A stretch of 64,000 bases of DNA from Neocallimastix lanati (nom. inval.). Taxonomy: Eukaryota > Neocallimastigomycota > Neocallimastigomycetes > Neocallimastigales > Neocallimastigaceae. The stretch covers positions 662,001-726,000 of the forward strand of contig JACVTC010000033.1 of NCBI GenBank assembly GCA_016946835.1, read 5' to 3'. The notes beneath the pieces are model-generated. The model saw only the letters and a program-made list of their open reading frames with translations. It had not been told where the DNA came from and made no database searches. Positions 40,445 to 52,431 of this stretch are shown piece by piece. Both the position numbers and the translations under genes were made by a program. Position 1 is the stretch's first letter, and every line of letters begins with the position of its first letter.

Positions 40445-40530
40445 GAATAAATATGTGAAATATAAGGTTTAAATATATTGAAACATATTGTAATATTATT
40501 AAAATATAAGCCACAATGTAATAATGATAT
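40445..40530. repeat. Dispersed AT-rich repeat, copy 1
   Basis: AATATGTGAAATATA, then TATTGAAACATATTGTAATA, then CCACAAT recur in the same order at 58319-58420. Similarity is moderate, and coding potential is absent. Confidence 0.55.
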
Positions 40531-41178
40531 AAAAGTATTTAATTAAAGAACTCTTTATCATAAAATAAAATATATAAATAAAGTTACCCTAAATTCCTGA
40601 CTTTTAACAATTATAATAAATATAATAATTATATTAAAAATAATAAAAATAAATTTATTAGACTCCTAGAAATTATTAAATTAAATAAATTAATAAATAA
40701 ATTAAAAATTTTTATATCTGTAATATAATAAATAATATATAATATATAATATATAATGAATCATTCGTATGAAAAATTTTAATAAAATTTGAGGTAAAGT
40801 CAAAAATTAAAAATATTTCTAGAAAACTAAAAATTTTGTAACATCGTTTATATATGTTTAATTATAAAAAAAAAGTAATAAATAAGGTTTTTATACAATT
40901 AAAAAAAGGAAGAGAAAAAAATTAATATAAAAAAAAAAAAGGATTAAACTTTTTTTTTTTTTTTAATAAAAATGAAAATCTTATTGGCTAGCCCATACTT
41001 TTGTATTCATTAAACTAAAAAAATTTTAAAAAAAAAAATTATTTTATACAATTTTCTTTTTTTTTTTTAGGTATTATTATTATTATGTTATAAATAATAA
41101 TTATAATAATAATAATAATAATATAAAAAAATAAATAAAAATAAATAAAAATAAATAAAAATAAATAAAAATAAATAA

Positions 41179-41211
<33 letters not shown>

Positions 41212-41477
41212 AAATTAATAATTAAGAAAATAAAAAATATTTATAATTAGTACTTTTATCAAAGAAAAAGTATATTATTTAAAAATAAATATTCTTTTTC
41301 TTAAAAATTAATAATATAAAATAATATTTTTTTAACTTTATTAAACTTTCAAAAAAAAAAAAAAAATTTTATAATTGGTATTGTTTTACCTATAAACCAA
41401 AAAAAAATATAAATATACAATAAATTTTTATACCAAAATAAATCACTGTTTTAGTTAAATTAAGGAAATATTAAAAA
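40531..41477. other. Upstream region of membrane-protein gene 1
   Basis: AT-rich and non-coding. An AAATA/AAAAT pentamer array lies at about 41128-41215. The start codon at 41478 is preceded by an A-rich leader (GGAAATATTAAAAA) very similar to that of the paralogue at 46722 (GATAAAATATTAAAA). Confidence 0.55.
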
Positions 41478-43073
41478 ATGAGTTTAGAAGATTTAGATGA
41501 TCCAAATTGGGAAGAAAATTTTAACAAAAAATATGAAGAAACTAGAAAAAAAATAGAGGAAGGTCGTAAAGAAATGGAAGAAAGACGAAAGGAATTTGAT
41601 AAAAACTATGAAAGAGTATCAAAAGAAATAGAAGAAGGACGTAAAAAGATGGAAGAAGAACGAGGAAAATATCCATCCTTTGATAGTGATTGGAGTAATC
41701 ATGACCATGGAAGTAGTGGTAGTAGTGATAGTAGTGGAAGTAGCGGAAGTAGTGGTAGTAGTGGAAGTAGCGGAAGTAGTGGTAGTAGTGGAAGTAGCGG
41801 AAGTAGTGGTAGTAGTGATAGTAGCGGAAGTAGTGGTAGTAGTAGTAGTAGTGGAAGTGGTAATAGTGGTAGTAGTGGCAGTAGTGGTTCATCAGTTCCT
41901 TCATATTATGCAAATAGAAATACTAGTCCTTCATATAGTAGTCCTTCATATAGTAATACTTCTAGTGGTAGTACTTCTAGTGGTAGTACTTCTAGTGGTA
42001 GTACTTCAAGTGGTAGTACTTCAAATGGTAGTTCTTCTAATGCTAATACTTCTAGTGGTAGTACTTCAATTGGCAATACTTCAATAGGCAATCCTTCTTT
42101 TACTGATACCACAAATGCAAGTACTAAAGGTTTTGGTGAAGATACAATGAATGTAGATTCTTCTATCAGTTCTAATAATTCTGATAATAATAATCCAAAT
42201 TTAAAAGGAAAAATAATTCCAATTATAGGTCTTTGCCTCGTGTTATTTGGTATTGCTGGTGCTGCCTTTTTTGTAATTAAAAGGAAAAGAGCAGCAAGGA
42301 AAATTAATAAACAATTCGAAAATAAAGATGATGATATTGAAATAAGTACAATCATGAACGAAACCGTTCCATCAGAAGTTGAAGAAAATAATAATGATAA
42401 TTCATACTTGAAAAGTACATCGCAAGGATATGCCCCCTCAACAATTGATGCTGTTTCTACTGTACCTTCGTTTTCTAATCAAAACCAGGCTTATCAGGAT
42501 TATGCTAGCTTGTTAGCATCTCCATATAATGCACAAGATACATCAACAAAAAGTCAAGAACAATTAAATAATGTTACAGAATCTTCAAATACTTCTGCTC
42601 TTAATGTTCCTCAAGCTTCTTATGCCATGCCACAATCTAATGTTTATCTTAATTATGTTCAACCACAAACAGTTTATCCTGTATATCAAACACCAGGTAG
42701 TGTTGTATATAATCCAGTATACACTACAGGTAGTAGTCCTGGAGTTATGCCTGCTCCAGTAGTTACAACTACCTATAATCCAAATCTTGATTACAAACCA
42801 GCATTAGCTGATCCTAATGCAGGAGTTAATGATGGAACTGCCTCTTCTTCTACACAAATGTATAATGCTGTCCCGTTAAATCCGGCTCCAATTGTTAATC
42901 CTTCATTAATAACAACACCAGCATCTTCTGATGAAAAACCATCTAGTTCTAATTCAAATGATATAAATAATGCGGCTTCATCTTCCTATGCTATTCCAGT
43001 TAGTGCTTCACCAGCTGTCGATGTTCAAATTGCATCTAATTCAAATGATCAAACAACAGATACTAAAAACTAA
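41478..43073 (+). CDS. Single-pass membrane protein 1 of a tandem paralogue cluster (coiled coil, Ser/Gly stalk)
   Basis: 531 residues, intronless, no recognised family. Order: acidic MSLEDLDDPNWEE motif (1-13); charged coiled coil ~14-66 built from two copies of an IEEGRK.MEE unit; GSS-repeat stalk ~78-139; Ser/Thr/Gly repeats (TSSGS) ~160-200; one transmembrane helix ~246-267 (IPIIGLCLVLFGIAGAAFFVI) followed by KRKRAARK; then a 260-residue Tyr/Pro/Ser/Asn-rich tail including YQDYASLLASP. The basic cluster after the helix predicts the tail in the cytosol and the stalk outside, yet no N-terminal signal peptide is visible, so topology would rely on the internal helix. The first 35 residues closely match the product at 46722. 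Stalk and tail resemble those of fungal cell-wall sensors in general style only. Function unknown; a surface or receptor-like role is inference. Confidence 0.88.
   Translation: MSLEDLDDPNWEENFNKKYEETRKKIEEGRKEMEERRKEFDKNYERVSKEIEEGRKKMEEERGKYPSFDSDWSNHDHGSSGSSDSSGSSGSSGSSGSSGSSGSSGSSGSSGSSDSSGSSGSSSSSGSGNSGSSGSSGSSVPSYYANRNTSPSYSSPSYSNTSSGSTSSGSTSSGSTSSGSTSNGSSSNANTSSGSTSIGNTSIGNPSFTDTTNASTKGFGEDTMNVDSSISSNNSDNNNPNLKGKIIPIIGLCLVLFGIAGAAFFVIKRKRAARKINKQFENKDDDIEISTIMNETVPSEVEENNNDNSYLKSTSQGYAPSTIDAVSTVPSFSNQNQAYQDYASLLASPYNAQDTSTKSQEQLNNVTESSNTSALNVPQASYAMPQSNVYLNYVQPQTVYPVYQTPGSVVYNPVYTTGSSPGVMPAPVVTTTYNPNLDYKPALADPNAGVNDGTASSSTQMYNAVPLNPAPIVNPSLITTPASSDEKPSSSNSNDINNAASSSYAIPVSASPAVDVQIASNSNDQTTDTKN
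41713..41895 (+). repeat. GGTAGTAGT/GGAAGTAGC coding repeat
   Basis: A 9-bp-based tandem repeat encoding (Gly-Ser-Ser)n in the stalk of membrane protein 1, with higher-order units that mix GGT, GGA, AGC and AGT. The array is expected to vary in length. Overlapping frames on both strands stay open because of it and are not genes. Confidence 0.9.
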
Positions 43074-46000
43074 ATGAAATAAATATAAAAATATATTTAT
43101 ATATATATATTTTTTTTTAAATTTTTTTTAAAGAAAGTTTAATATAATAGTAAAAAATAATAATAATAATAATAATAATAAATTAAAAATAAAATAAATA
43201 TAATAAAAATAAAAATAAAAATAAAATAAAAAAGAAAAAAGAAACAATTTTGATAAAAGATTTATTTTTTATTTTTATTTTTGAAAATTAAAAAAAAAAA
43301 AAAAAAAAAAGTTAAATAAAATATTGTTTTAATGTAATAAACTTTTATAAAATAAGTTAGGCGAATTAATATTAGTGCCTAATTAAAATCGTTTAAAACA
43401 AACAAGCAAACAAAACAAATATATAAATAAAAAATAAATAAATGAACTTTTAGTAAATAAAATAAAAAAAAAAAAAATATGAATATAAAATTTATAAATA
43501 TATGTGTGAAATTAATTAAACTTAAAAATAAAACATATTATTATATAGAATTTAGGTATAAATCTCATTTTAAATATAGACATATATATAGACATATAGT
43601 TAATAACCAACATTAACTATCATATTAATTAAAACTTTATCCTAAAGTATATAATAAAACTATATATAATTATTAATATAAATTAAATTAAGAATTCTTT
43701 CTAAAGATACTAAATTTTAAAGAATAAAACAATCTTCAAATGTATATATAATATAAAATGAAATATCCACACCTTAATTATTAAAAAATAAAATTTATTA
43801 TTCAAATTTAAATTTAATAATTTTATAATGTTCTAAATAGGTGGCTTTATTTCTGAATATTAATTACACTTACAATAAATAAAATAAGAAATAACAATTT
43901 TTTTTTTTACATTATTCAATGATTTATTTTTATATTCTTAATACTTTATATTTATCTTTCTATAGTTATTAAATATTTCCATAAATATTAATTATTAATA
44001 TTTATAAACTTAAAAAGTCATTAAATAATAAGTTTATTTTAATCATAAGAACAATTAATTTAATTACTAATTATAATTAAATTAACATAAATATAAAACA
44101 TTTTTTCTGAACTAAGAGAAGTATGAGAAAAAGTTTGATAGTTTTTTTTTTTTTTTTTTTTTATATACTTGAAATCAATTCATAATAATAAAATTAAATA
44201 ATTTAATAAAAATTTAATAAATTTAAATAAATTATTTCCTACGATTAACTACCACAAACCAGGGTTACATTTGTATTAACATATAAATAAAAATATTAAT
44301 AAAATTGTTATAAAACTTTTTTTAACAAAATTTATTGGATTCAACTTTGTTTTTTAAAAAATGTGGAAATAATTTATATATATTATATATTATATATTAT
44401 TTATTATTTATTATATATTATATATTAAAATTATATATTTTTCTTTTAATATAAAAAAAATTTTATTTAATACAAATTATAAATTGGAAATAAATTTAAA
44501 TTATATTAACATAATGTTATAACATTTAATTTATATATATATTGTTTGTAATATAATAAAAAGGTTGTATTACCATTGGCATGCTAAATGTTTGATGAAT
44601 ATATATTATGTTAAATATAGTTTATTTATATTTAAAGAAACTATGTATTATAATTATATAACAATCTATCTATCTATCTATCTATCTCTATCCATTTATT
44701 ATTTTTATTTTCTCTAACAAATTATAATAAACATTTTAATATAATTAGTTTAGTGTTTTTTTTTTTTTTTTTTTTGTTATACTATCACCATTCTTAATTA
44801 ATTTTAACCTTACTAGAATCAAATTGACCAATTAACGAGATAATGAAAACTTTTACTAATAAAAAAAATATAATTTATCACTAGAAATAGAAATTAATGT
44901 TAACAATTCATAACAAAAAGAGAAAAAATAAAATATATTATATTGAATACTCTAAAAATACCTCCTATGTGTTATTTTTTCTTTGTCTAATACTTATGCT
45001 ACCCCCATGTTCTTTATTAATAAAATAAAATTACTAATAATTAATATTTATATTTTATTTAATAATAAAAAATATATATATTATATAATAAAATTACATA
45101 TTTTTATTACAAATACTATTATTATTAAAAGAACTTATATTTTAATATTAATATATGTTTATCATTTTTATTTTAATACACCAAAAATATATTATTAAAA
45201 TATATTATCTCCTTTTTATTTTCATATATATTTTCTTTTAATATATATTCATATTACATTGTATATTATATATTGTTAATTTTATAATATTTAAGATTTT
45301 TCAATTAAATTTTTTTTTTGAATTTAATTTATTTGTATAACATTAAAATTTTTATTTTAATTAAATAATCACATCCTTTTTTTTATTTTAATATTTTTCT
45401 TAAAATTTTTATATTTAATTATTCATTACTCCTTATTCTAATGAAACTTTGGTAATATTATTGTTACATTCATTTTTTTTTTTTTTTTAATATCTTTTAC
45501 TTTTTACTTTTTATTTATTTATTTATTTATTTATTTATAAAACAATCAATAGAAAAATAGTCATTGTATTTTTACTTAATTCAATTTTATAATATTCAAT
45601 TAACATAATAATAATTAAATTATTTTTGAAAATATTTAAATATTCTTCAAAAAGATATCTCATTATTATTGAGTTAGAATTTAAATTTTTTTTATTTGAA
45701 AAATATTTAATACAAAATATCTATTTATATATTTTTTTTCATATTTAATATATATATATATTTTATATTTTTATTTCTATATTTCTATACTTTTATATTT
45801 AATATTTTATAATTCCTTGAAATAAAATTGATTTATAAAAAAGAAATTCTAATAGCTTTAAGTGAAGTAAAAAAAAAAGTTTAAAAATATTTCATTACTA
45901 TGTTAATTAAAGAAAAATTTTTTTATTAAATTATTATATATTACATATATCAAACATATATTAAACCTTATAAACTAATATTCTAGAATCATTTTTAATC

Positions 46001-46721
46001 AAAAAAAAAAAAAAATATAATAAAGTATATATTAATAAAAAATGTTAGAAATAAAGTTTATAATATTTAATATATTCCTTATATTTATATACAAATTAAA
46101 TAATATAAATATAATCTCTAATTAATAATTAATAAATAATTAAAAATAAAGAGTAATTTTAAGATTACATTCAAAAATATAAAAAAAAAATTTTTTCACA
46201 AATAATTGAAAAAACCTTAAAAATATTAATACCTTAAAAAATATTTTTAATAAATTTAAAATATTATTGGCTAGAGACTAGATTATTTCAATAAGCATTT
46301 TTTTTATTTCAATTTATTATATTTATTTTGTTTTTATTTTATTTTATTTTATATTATTTTATTTTATTTTATTTTATTTTATTTTATTTTACCTTTACAG
46401 AAAATAAACAGTAAAATAAATAATAATAAAGAATAAGAAATAAGAAATAAAAAATAAAAAATAAAAAATAAAATGATAAAAAAATAAAAAACATACAAGA
46501 AGTATTATATAAATATCAAAAAGAAAAAAAATAAATAATAAAAAATAGTTATAAACTTTATTAATCTTCAAAAAAAAAAAAAAAATTGAAATTAATAAAT
46601 CTACCAAATAAAAATAAACCTAAATAATTAAAATAAATAAATAAACAATAAATATTAAAGTAATTGAAAGATTAAGTAAAGTTAATATATAAAAATATAT
46701 AAAAGAGATAAAATATTAAAA
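43074..46721. other. Intergenic between membrane-protein genes 1 and 2
   Basis: 3.6 kb of AT-rich DNA with no supportable gene. It holds a short TATC microsatellite at about 44665-44688, a TTTTA pentamer array at about 46320-46390 and poly-T tracts. A small near-palindrome, TTAGGC..GCCTAA, lies at about 43356-43382. Confidence 0.55.
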
Positions 46722-48074
46722 ATGGGTTTAGAAAATTTAGATGATCCAAATTGGGATGAAGAATTTGAAAAAGAATATGAAGAGACAAAAAAAAGAATAG
46801 AGGATAGTAGAAAAGAAATAGAAGAAGCTAATAAAAATTTTGGAAAAGGAAGTGGTAGTAATAGTAGTAGCAGTGGAAGTAGTGGAAAATCAACTTCTAT
46901 TGATAGTCCATTAGAATATGAAATTAGTAATTCTTCAAATAATAATATTGCTTCTAATAATAATGTTTCAAATAGTAATGCTGCCTCAAATAACAATAAG
47001 ACTAGTAATAGTTCAAAAGATGTCGTTAATAAAGAAAATGAAAAGAATGATGGTAGCAAAATTCCAATTATTAGTGGTGTAGCTATAGGTATTGTTGTAA
47101 TTGTATGTATTGCATTCTTTATTATTAAAAGAAAGAAAAAATCGCAACCACATCAAACTTATCAGAGTTCAAGTAATAATCGTTTACAGAATATAGTTAC
47201 TGAAAGTCATACATCAGAAAATGGAAAAACTTATGGTACTGTAAATAATACTACGGAATCAAACGATAATGAAATTACATATGGTACTGTAAATAATGCT
47301 ACAGAATCAAACGATAATGAAATTACATATGGTACTGTAAATAATGCTACAGAATCAAACGATAATGTTAATGATAATACCAATGAACAAGAAAATGAGA
47401 ATGAAGCCACTAATAATGATAATAATAATATCACACCAAATAATATTAAAACTGAGACTGATAAACCATCTGATGGTAAACTAAATGATGACAAATCTGG
47501 TTTTATCTTACCAAATGTAAACCCTAATGTTATGGCTTATAATTATCAAACTAGTTATCCTCAACAAAATGGATATGTCTATCCTGCTCAAGCGTATGCT
47601 AATCCAAATGTTTATAGTACTCAAGCAGGTTATACCAATCCATATCAGCCTTACTCGGATCCTAATGCTTATGTCAACGTCACTCAACCTGCCTATGGTT
47701 ATGTATCTAATGCCTATCCTGCTCCAAATAACTATGCTCAACAGGCTCAACCAGCTCAACCAGCTCAACCAATAGATGAAAAACCACCTTTGGAAACTTC
47801 AACATCCAATGTCATTCCTGAAAATCGAAATTTAAACTTTAAAAATCAAGAATACTTATATGAACAAGCTAATTCTAAGAATCCATATAATGATCCAACT
47901 CCAGCTTATGAAGCACAAAATCAGGTACCATTAGCTCTTCCAATACCTCAACCAGTACCTCAACAAATACCTCAACCAGTCCAACCACAACAATTTTCCA
48001 CACAAGTTAATAGTAACGTAGAAATTAATAATGGTATTCAACAAACTATAACGGAAAAGGGAAAGTTGCCATAA
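46722..48074 (+). CDS. Single-pass membrane protein 2 of the cluster
   Basis: 450 residues, intronless. The N-terminus MGLENLDDPNWDEEF, with a following KRIEDSRKEIEE heptad stretch (to ~40), is clearly paralogous to gene 1. Next come a short Gly/Ser patch (43-57), an Asn/Ser-rich stalk (~58-112), a transmembrane helix ~114-135 (IPIISGVAIGIVVIVCIAFFII) and the basic KRKKK. The cytosolic-side tail has three tandem 17-residue repeats (TYGTVNN.TESNDNEI, ~169-213), Tyr/Asn/Pro-rich units (YANPNVYSTQAGY, YSDPNAYVNV), and a C-terminal block NQEYLYEQAN..PYNDPTPAYE shared with gene 3, then Pro/Gln repeats. There is no N-terminal signal peptide. Function unknown. Sharing one end with gene 1 and the other with gene 3 makes it the link that defines the family. 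Confidence 0.88.
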   Translation: MGLENLDDPNWDEEFEKEYEETKKRIEDSRKEIEEANKNFGKGSGSNSSSSGSSGKSTSIDSPLEYEISNSSNNNIASNNNVSNSNAASNNNKTSNSSKDVVNKENEKNDGSKIPIISGVAIGIVVIVCIAFFIIKRKKKSQPHQTYQSSSNNRLQNIVTESHTSENGKTYGTVNNTTESNDNEITYGTVNNATESNDNEITYGTVNNATESNDNVNDNTNEQENENEATNNDNNNITPNNIKTETDKPSDGKLNDDKSGFILPNVNPNVMAYNYQTSYPQQNGYVYPAQAYANPNVYSTQAGYTNPYQPYSDPNAYVNVTQPAYGYVSNAYPAPNNYAQQAQPAQPAQPIDEKPPLETSTSNVIPENRNLNFKNQEYLYEQANSKNPYNDPTPAYEAQNQVPLALPIPQPVPQQIPQPVQPQQFSTQVNSNVEINNGIQQTITEKGKLP

Positions 48075-49067
48075 TAAATTATTCATAAGGCATATATGTT
48101 CAATAACAATTGCTGAATAGAAAAAAAATATATATATATTTTTAAGTGAAAACTCTTGACGCTGTTTTCACAATTCATACACTTAATAATAAATTGCGAA
48201 TTGTTTTATTTTAAATTTATATATTTATTTTTATACTTCTAATTTAAAGTTTATAACTAATAAAAAAAATAAATAATCTTAAGAAAAAAAAAAAAAAAAT
48301 CCAACAAAATAATGCCAAATATTAAGTATTAAATAAAATAATAAATAAATAAAATAAAATAAAATAAAAATTACTAATATTATTAATATATATCCTTAAA
48401 AATTAATATCTATATTATTAATATATAAATTTATAATTATTGTTTCAAGATAGTTTTTCATAACAATATAAATATATATTAATTCTTTAAATATAAATAA
48501 AAAAATAAATATTAATAAATAATAAATAAAAATAATAAAAAAAATAATAAATATATTAATAAATAATAAATAAAAAATAATAAAAAAAAATATATATATT
48601 AATACATAATAAATAATAAATAATTAATAATAATAAGATTAAATAAAATTATTTTTATAAAAGTTATATTCTATTAATAATAATTAATAATATAATTTTA
48701 AATATAAAGATATATACAAAAAATTTTAATAATAATAATAATAGTAATAATGAAAATAATAATACAAAGTAAAACGTATATATATATAAATATTATATAA
48801 TAGTATTTTATGTAATTTTTATTGTAATTTTTTTTTTTTTTTTTTTTTTTGTTAAAAGATAATATATGTTATTACTAACAAGGATTATAATAAAATAATA
48901 TTAATATATATATATATTTATCTTTTTTTATCTTTAAAAATACTATAGTGTTATTATTCATATATATTTATGATTTATTAAAAAGTGTTCTTATTTTTAT
49001 TAATATTTCATTATCATTATTATACTTTACTATTTTTATATTTATAATAAAACGATTTGCAATAGCA

Positions 49068-49101
<34 letters not shown>

Positions 49102-49642
49102 GAAATAAAAATAAAAAAATCAAACACCATTTTTAAATTCATACAGTTAACAAATTCAACATTATTTGTTGGTGTTTACTTTTTTATTGATAGAAGCAGC
49201 TTAAGTTATTCTATATGACCAATTTGTTAAGGATATTTAAGGAACAGAATAAATAAAGCAAAATAAATGATGAAGTATTATAAAATAGTAAAGAATTAAT
49301 AAATATAAATTAAAACAAAAAGTAAACTATTATAAAATTGTAAAAATCTAATTAAAATAAAAAATTTTATGAAGATTGCATTTATCAAGAAATTAGTAAT
49401 CCAGAATAAAGTTAATATTTTTTAATAATAAATTTAATTATTGATAAAAAGTTGTTAGTACTTTTTTATTGTTTAATTATAACAATTTTATTGTTATATC
49501 AATATATGGTTTAGGTTTTATAATTATGTCAATTATATTTTTTTTTCTATTATAAATTACATCAATGTATTATGGCTTATTTGCAATAATTTACATTGCT
49601 TTTTATTACATTAAACTATAATATAGTATTAAATATCTATTC
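48075..49642. other. Intergenic between membrane-protein genes 2 and 3, left part
   Basis: AT-rich. The first 150 bp should hold the 3' untranslated region of gene 2. AATAAT microsatellites (about 48500-48640) and poly-A/T tracts follow. No gene supported; the apparent frame near 48948 is AT-rich and ends in a poly-Lys run. Confidence 0.5.
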
Positions 49643-49685
49643 AATATATACGCCACATTGTAAAATTCAATGTGGCGTATATATT
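49643..49685. other. Perfect 18-bp hairpin containing ACGCCACATTG
   Basis: AATATATACGCCACATTG, a 7-nt loop TAAAATT, then the exact reverse complement. The GCCACATT core is the same motif found at the inner edge of the terminal repeats of the MITE family in this window, so this is probably a paired or nested MITE terminus rather than a gene terminator. Confidence 0.85.
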
Positions 49686-49997
49686 ATTGTCACTTAACGC
49701 CATAAATTTTTTAATATTTTTTAATACAATTATAAATAAATAAATAAATTAATAAATAAATTATAAACAAGTTTAGAAATAAATAAAACTGATTTAGTTT
49801 TTTTTTTTCTTAAATATATATATAATAAAAATTTCTAGAATATTTTAATTTTTTTTTTTTATTTTCTTTAAAATAAATAAAAACAAAATATAAAAAAAAT
49901 CTTTAATACTAATTTGACATTATTAGTTAAATATATTTATTTATTAATTTATTTAGTAAATTTTAATAAGCCACAATTTTGCGAATTGCAACACTCC
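49651..49997. mobile_element. MITE, copy A2
   Basis: The right end GCCACAATTTTGCGAATTGC followed by AACACTCC (49970-49997) is the reverse complement of the A1 left end with few changes. The left end is degenerate, near the hairpin at 49643-49685 (TTCAATGTGGCG). The interior shares AGAAATAAATAAAACTG and neighbouring AT sequence with A1 in opposite orientation. No open frame. Left boundary uncertain. Confidence 0.55.
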
Positions 49998-50315
49998 AGT
50001 ATTAAATAAAAATAGTTAAATAAATTCTAGAATAATTCTCTATTTTCTAGACTACCCTTTTTTTAATTTTTGTAATTTTTATGAAGTCAAATTAAAACAA
50101 CATTTTTAATTGAATATATTAATATATACATAATTAAATATATACAATTCAATTTTTATATATCTTGAGTTATATTTAATATTTTTTTAATAAATAAAAT
50201 TTTTAACTAATATATTTTGTGACCATAAGTATCTAAATAATTTTTATTAATATTAAAAAAATTTTAAAAATAATAAAACTTTATAATAAATTAACCATCA
50301 AATTTAAATAAAGTT

Positions 50316-50348
<33 letters not shown>

Positions 50349-50860
50349 ATTTTTCCTAATAATTCTATTGTATTATAATTGTTAAAAATCTTCATAAATA
50401 ATATTTAATTAAGTTTATATAAAATGTTTTAAAAGTAGAATATATTAAAATAAAAAATATAATTTTATTATTAATTTATGCTAAAAATACATTAAAATTA
50501 TATAAATACTAAAAGATATTACAATTTTTCTTTTTTGTAAAAAAAAAAATACTAAAAAAACTAATAAACATATAAATTATATTATTAAAGATATCAAAAA
50601 AAAAAAAAATAATAATAAAATAAATAAATAAAATAAAATTTCAATATTATAATTAAAATATTTGAATATTTTGAAATATAAAACAAAATAAAAGAAATAA
50701 TTAAATACAATCTTAATACCTCTATATAGATAAAAACAAAACTATAAATAAATTATTGTAAATAAATAATTTATAAAAAATATATATATATATTAAATAC
50801 AGTAGTATGAACTAAAACCAATAAAAAAAAAAAGTATCTGAAAATAGTGAAATTAATAAA
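49998..50860. other. Upstream region of membrane-protein gene 3
   Basis: AT-rich with a long poly-A tract at about 50320-50347. No gene supported. It should contain the promoter of the gene starting at 50861, preceded by an A-rich leader. Confidence 0.5.
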
Positions 50861-52108
50861 ATGTCTGGAGAAAACAATTATTCAACTGAAAATAAAAATG
50901 AAAATGATGATTATAATAAATTTTTTGAAGTAGAAGAAAATAAATCCTCTTCTAAATTAGACAATTCAGATAATAATATAAATTTTGATTTTGGAAGATA
51001 TGATCCCGATTTGAATAAAACATCAATTAATAATCCATCTGTTAACTCATCTACAGGTTCTACAACATCAATTAATGCTGCTAGTAATAAATATAATAAT
51101 ACAATCAATTTTGATGAAAATGAAAATGAAAACGATGTTAGCAGTTTTATTACTGGAGTATTAATTGTTATTGTTATTATTTGTGCTCTATCATTTTTAA
51201 TTATTAAGTTCAAAAAGAAAGGATCTCAAAGTGAAAATAAAAATAAACCAGTTGAAGCTGATGTAGAAATTCTAATTAATAATAATTCTTCATCAAAACC
51301 TCCCTCAGAATCTAAAAATAATACTAAAACTAGTAGTACTGAAATCCCTAAATTAAATAATAAAACAAATGAAACTAAAGATAATGTCAGTAAACCAGAA
51401 AATGTTCAAAATGAAAAAGTTACTCCTAATACTAACAACATCGTTCCAAGTGTACCAAACGTTTCAAGTACATCCAACATTCCAAGTGCACCAGAGGCTA
51501 CATCAGTTTTAACTACTCAAACTAATTTTGTTGCCCCTGTAACTTATGCTAATCCTAACCCTTATGTTTATACTTATCAAGGAGGTTATCTTCAAAATTA
51601 TACTGCCCCACCTGTTTGTGATGCACAAACAAGTTATTCTTATCAATATCAAGCTTATGCTGATCCTAATGCTTATGCTACTCAAGTAACTTATGCTTGT
51701 TCTTCCACTTCCAATGATGCCAACCAAAAACAATCAATTGATGAAAAGGATAAAAAATCTGAAAAATCTGAAAAGTCCGAAAAGTGTGAAAAATCTGAAA
51801 AATCTGAAAAGTCTGAAAAGTCCGAAAAATCTGAAAAATCTGAAAAATCTGAAAAATCTAAGGAGACTGGAAATTATGATTTTAAAAAACAAGAACATTT
51901 ATTTGAACAATCCAACAATGTCAAGAAACCATATGATGATCCAACACCATCATATGAATCTGTTATAAAGCAATCACAACCACAACCACAGTTTTCTATA
52001 GAAACCAACAATAGCAACAATCAACCGAATTATACTGTCGTTGATGGTAATGAACACACTACAGAAGAAAAAGGAAAAGAAGCCAGCAAGCAATTATTAA
52101 TGAATTAA
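50861..52108 (+). CDS. Single-pass membrane protein 3 of the cluster
   Basis: 415 residues, intronless. It has a hydrophilic acidic/Asn-rich N-terminal region 1-92 without a signal peptide, a transmembrane helix ~95-116 (FITGVLIVIVIICALSFLII) and a following KFKKK. The tail is rich in Asn, Pro and Tyr (YANPNPYVYTY, YADPNAYATQVTY), then an (E/K)KSEKSE charged repeat ~298-332, then the block KKQEHLFEQSN..PYDDPTPSYE, clearly homologous to the end of gene 2. The LDDPNW N-terminal motif of genes 1 and 2 is absent, so the N-terminal region has been replaced or has diverged. Predicted topology is N-out/C-in by the positive-inside rule. Function unknown; the conserved DPTP.YE segment is the best candidate for a functional docking motif. 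Confidence 0.87.
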   Translation: MSGENNYSTENKNENDDYNKFFEVEENKSSSKLDNSDNNINFDFGRYDPDLNKTSINNPSVNSSTGSTTSINAASNKYNNTINFDENENENDVSSFITGVLIVIVIICALSFLIIKFKKKGSQSENKNKPVEADVEILINNNSSSKPPSESKNNTKTSSTEIPKLNNKTNETKDNVSKPENVQNEKVTPNTNNIVPSVPNVSSTSNIPSAPEATSVLTTQTNFVAPVTYANPNPYVYTYQGGYLQNYTAPPVCDAQTSYSYQYQAYADPNAYATQVTYACSSTSNDANQKQSIDEKDKKSEKSEKSEKCEKSEKSEKSEKSEKSEKSEKSEKSKETGNYDFKKQEHLFEQSNNVKKPYDDPTPSYESVIKQSQPQPQFSIETNNSNNQPNYTVVDGNEHTTEEKGKEASKQLLMN

Positions 52109-52398
52109 TCTATGAGGACTCTATATCCAATCTTTTCTCTAATATTATATAAAAAATATATATATATATATATATATATAATAGAAAATAAAATATAAAA
52201 ATACAAAATACAAAATAATTATTATAATACATACATATATATATAAGTAAATAAGTAATTATATATACTTTTTGATTAAAATTTTATTATCAATGATATC
52301 TTTTTAATATAATAATCTTATCAATAATATATTTATAAATAAATTTATATAATTGTCCTTTAATATATTAATAATAATGAACAAATTATTAAATATTT

Positions 52399-52431
<33 letters not shown>

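Noticed and set aside
41542-41913. Antisense Tyr/His-rich frame and plus-frame Val-rich frame in gene 1
   Set aside because: They are by-products of the GGTAGT repeat that encodes the Gly-Ser stalk.
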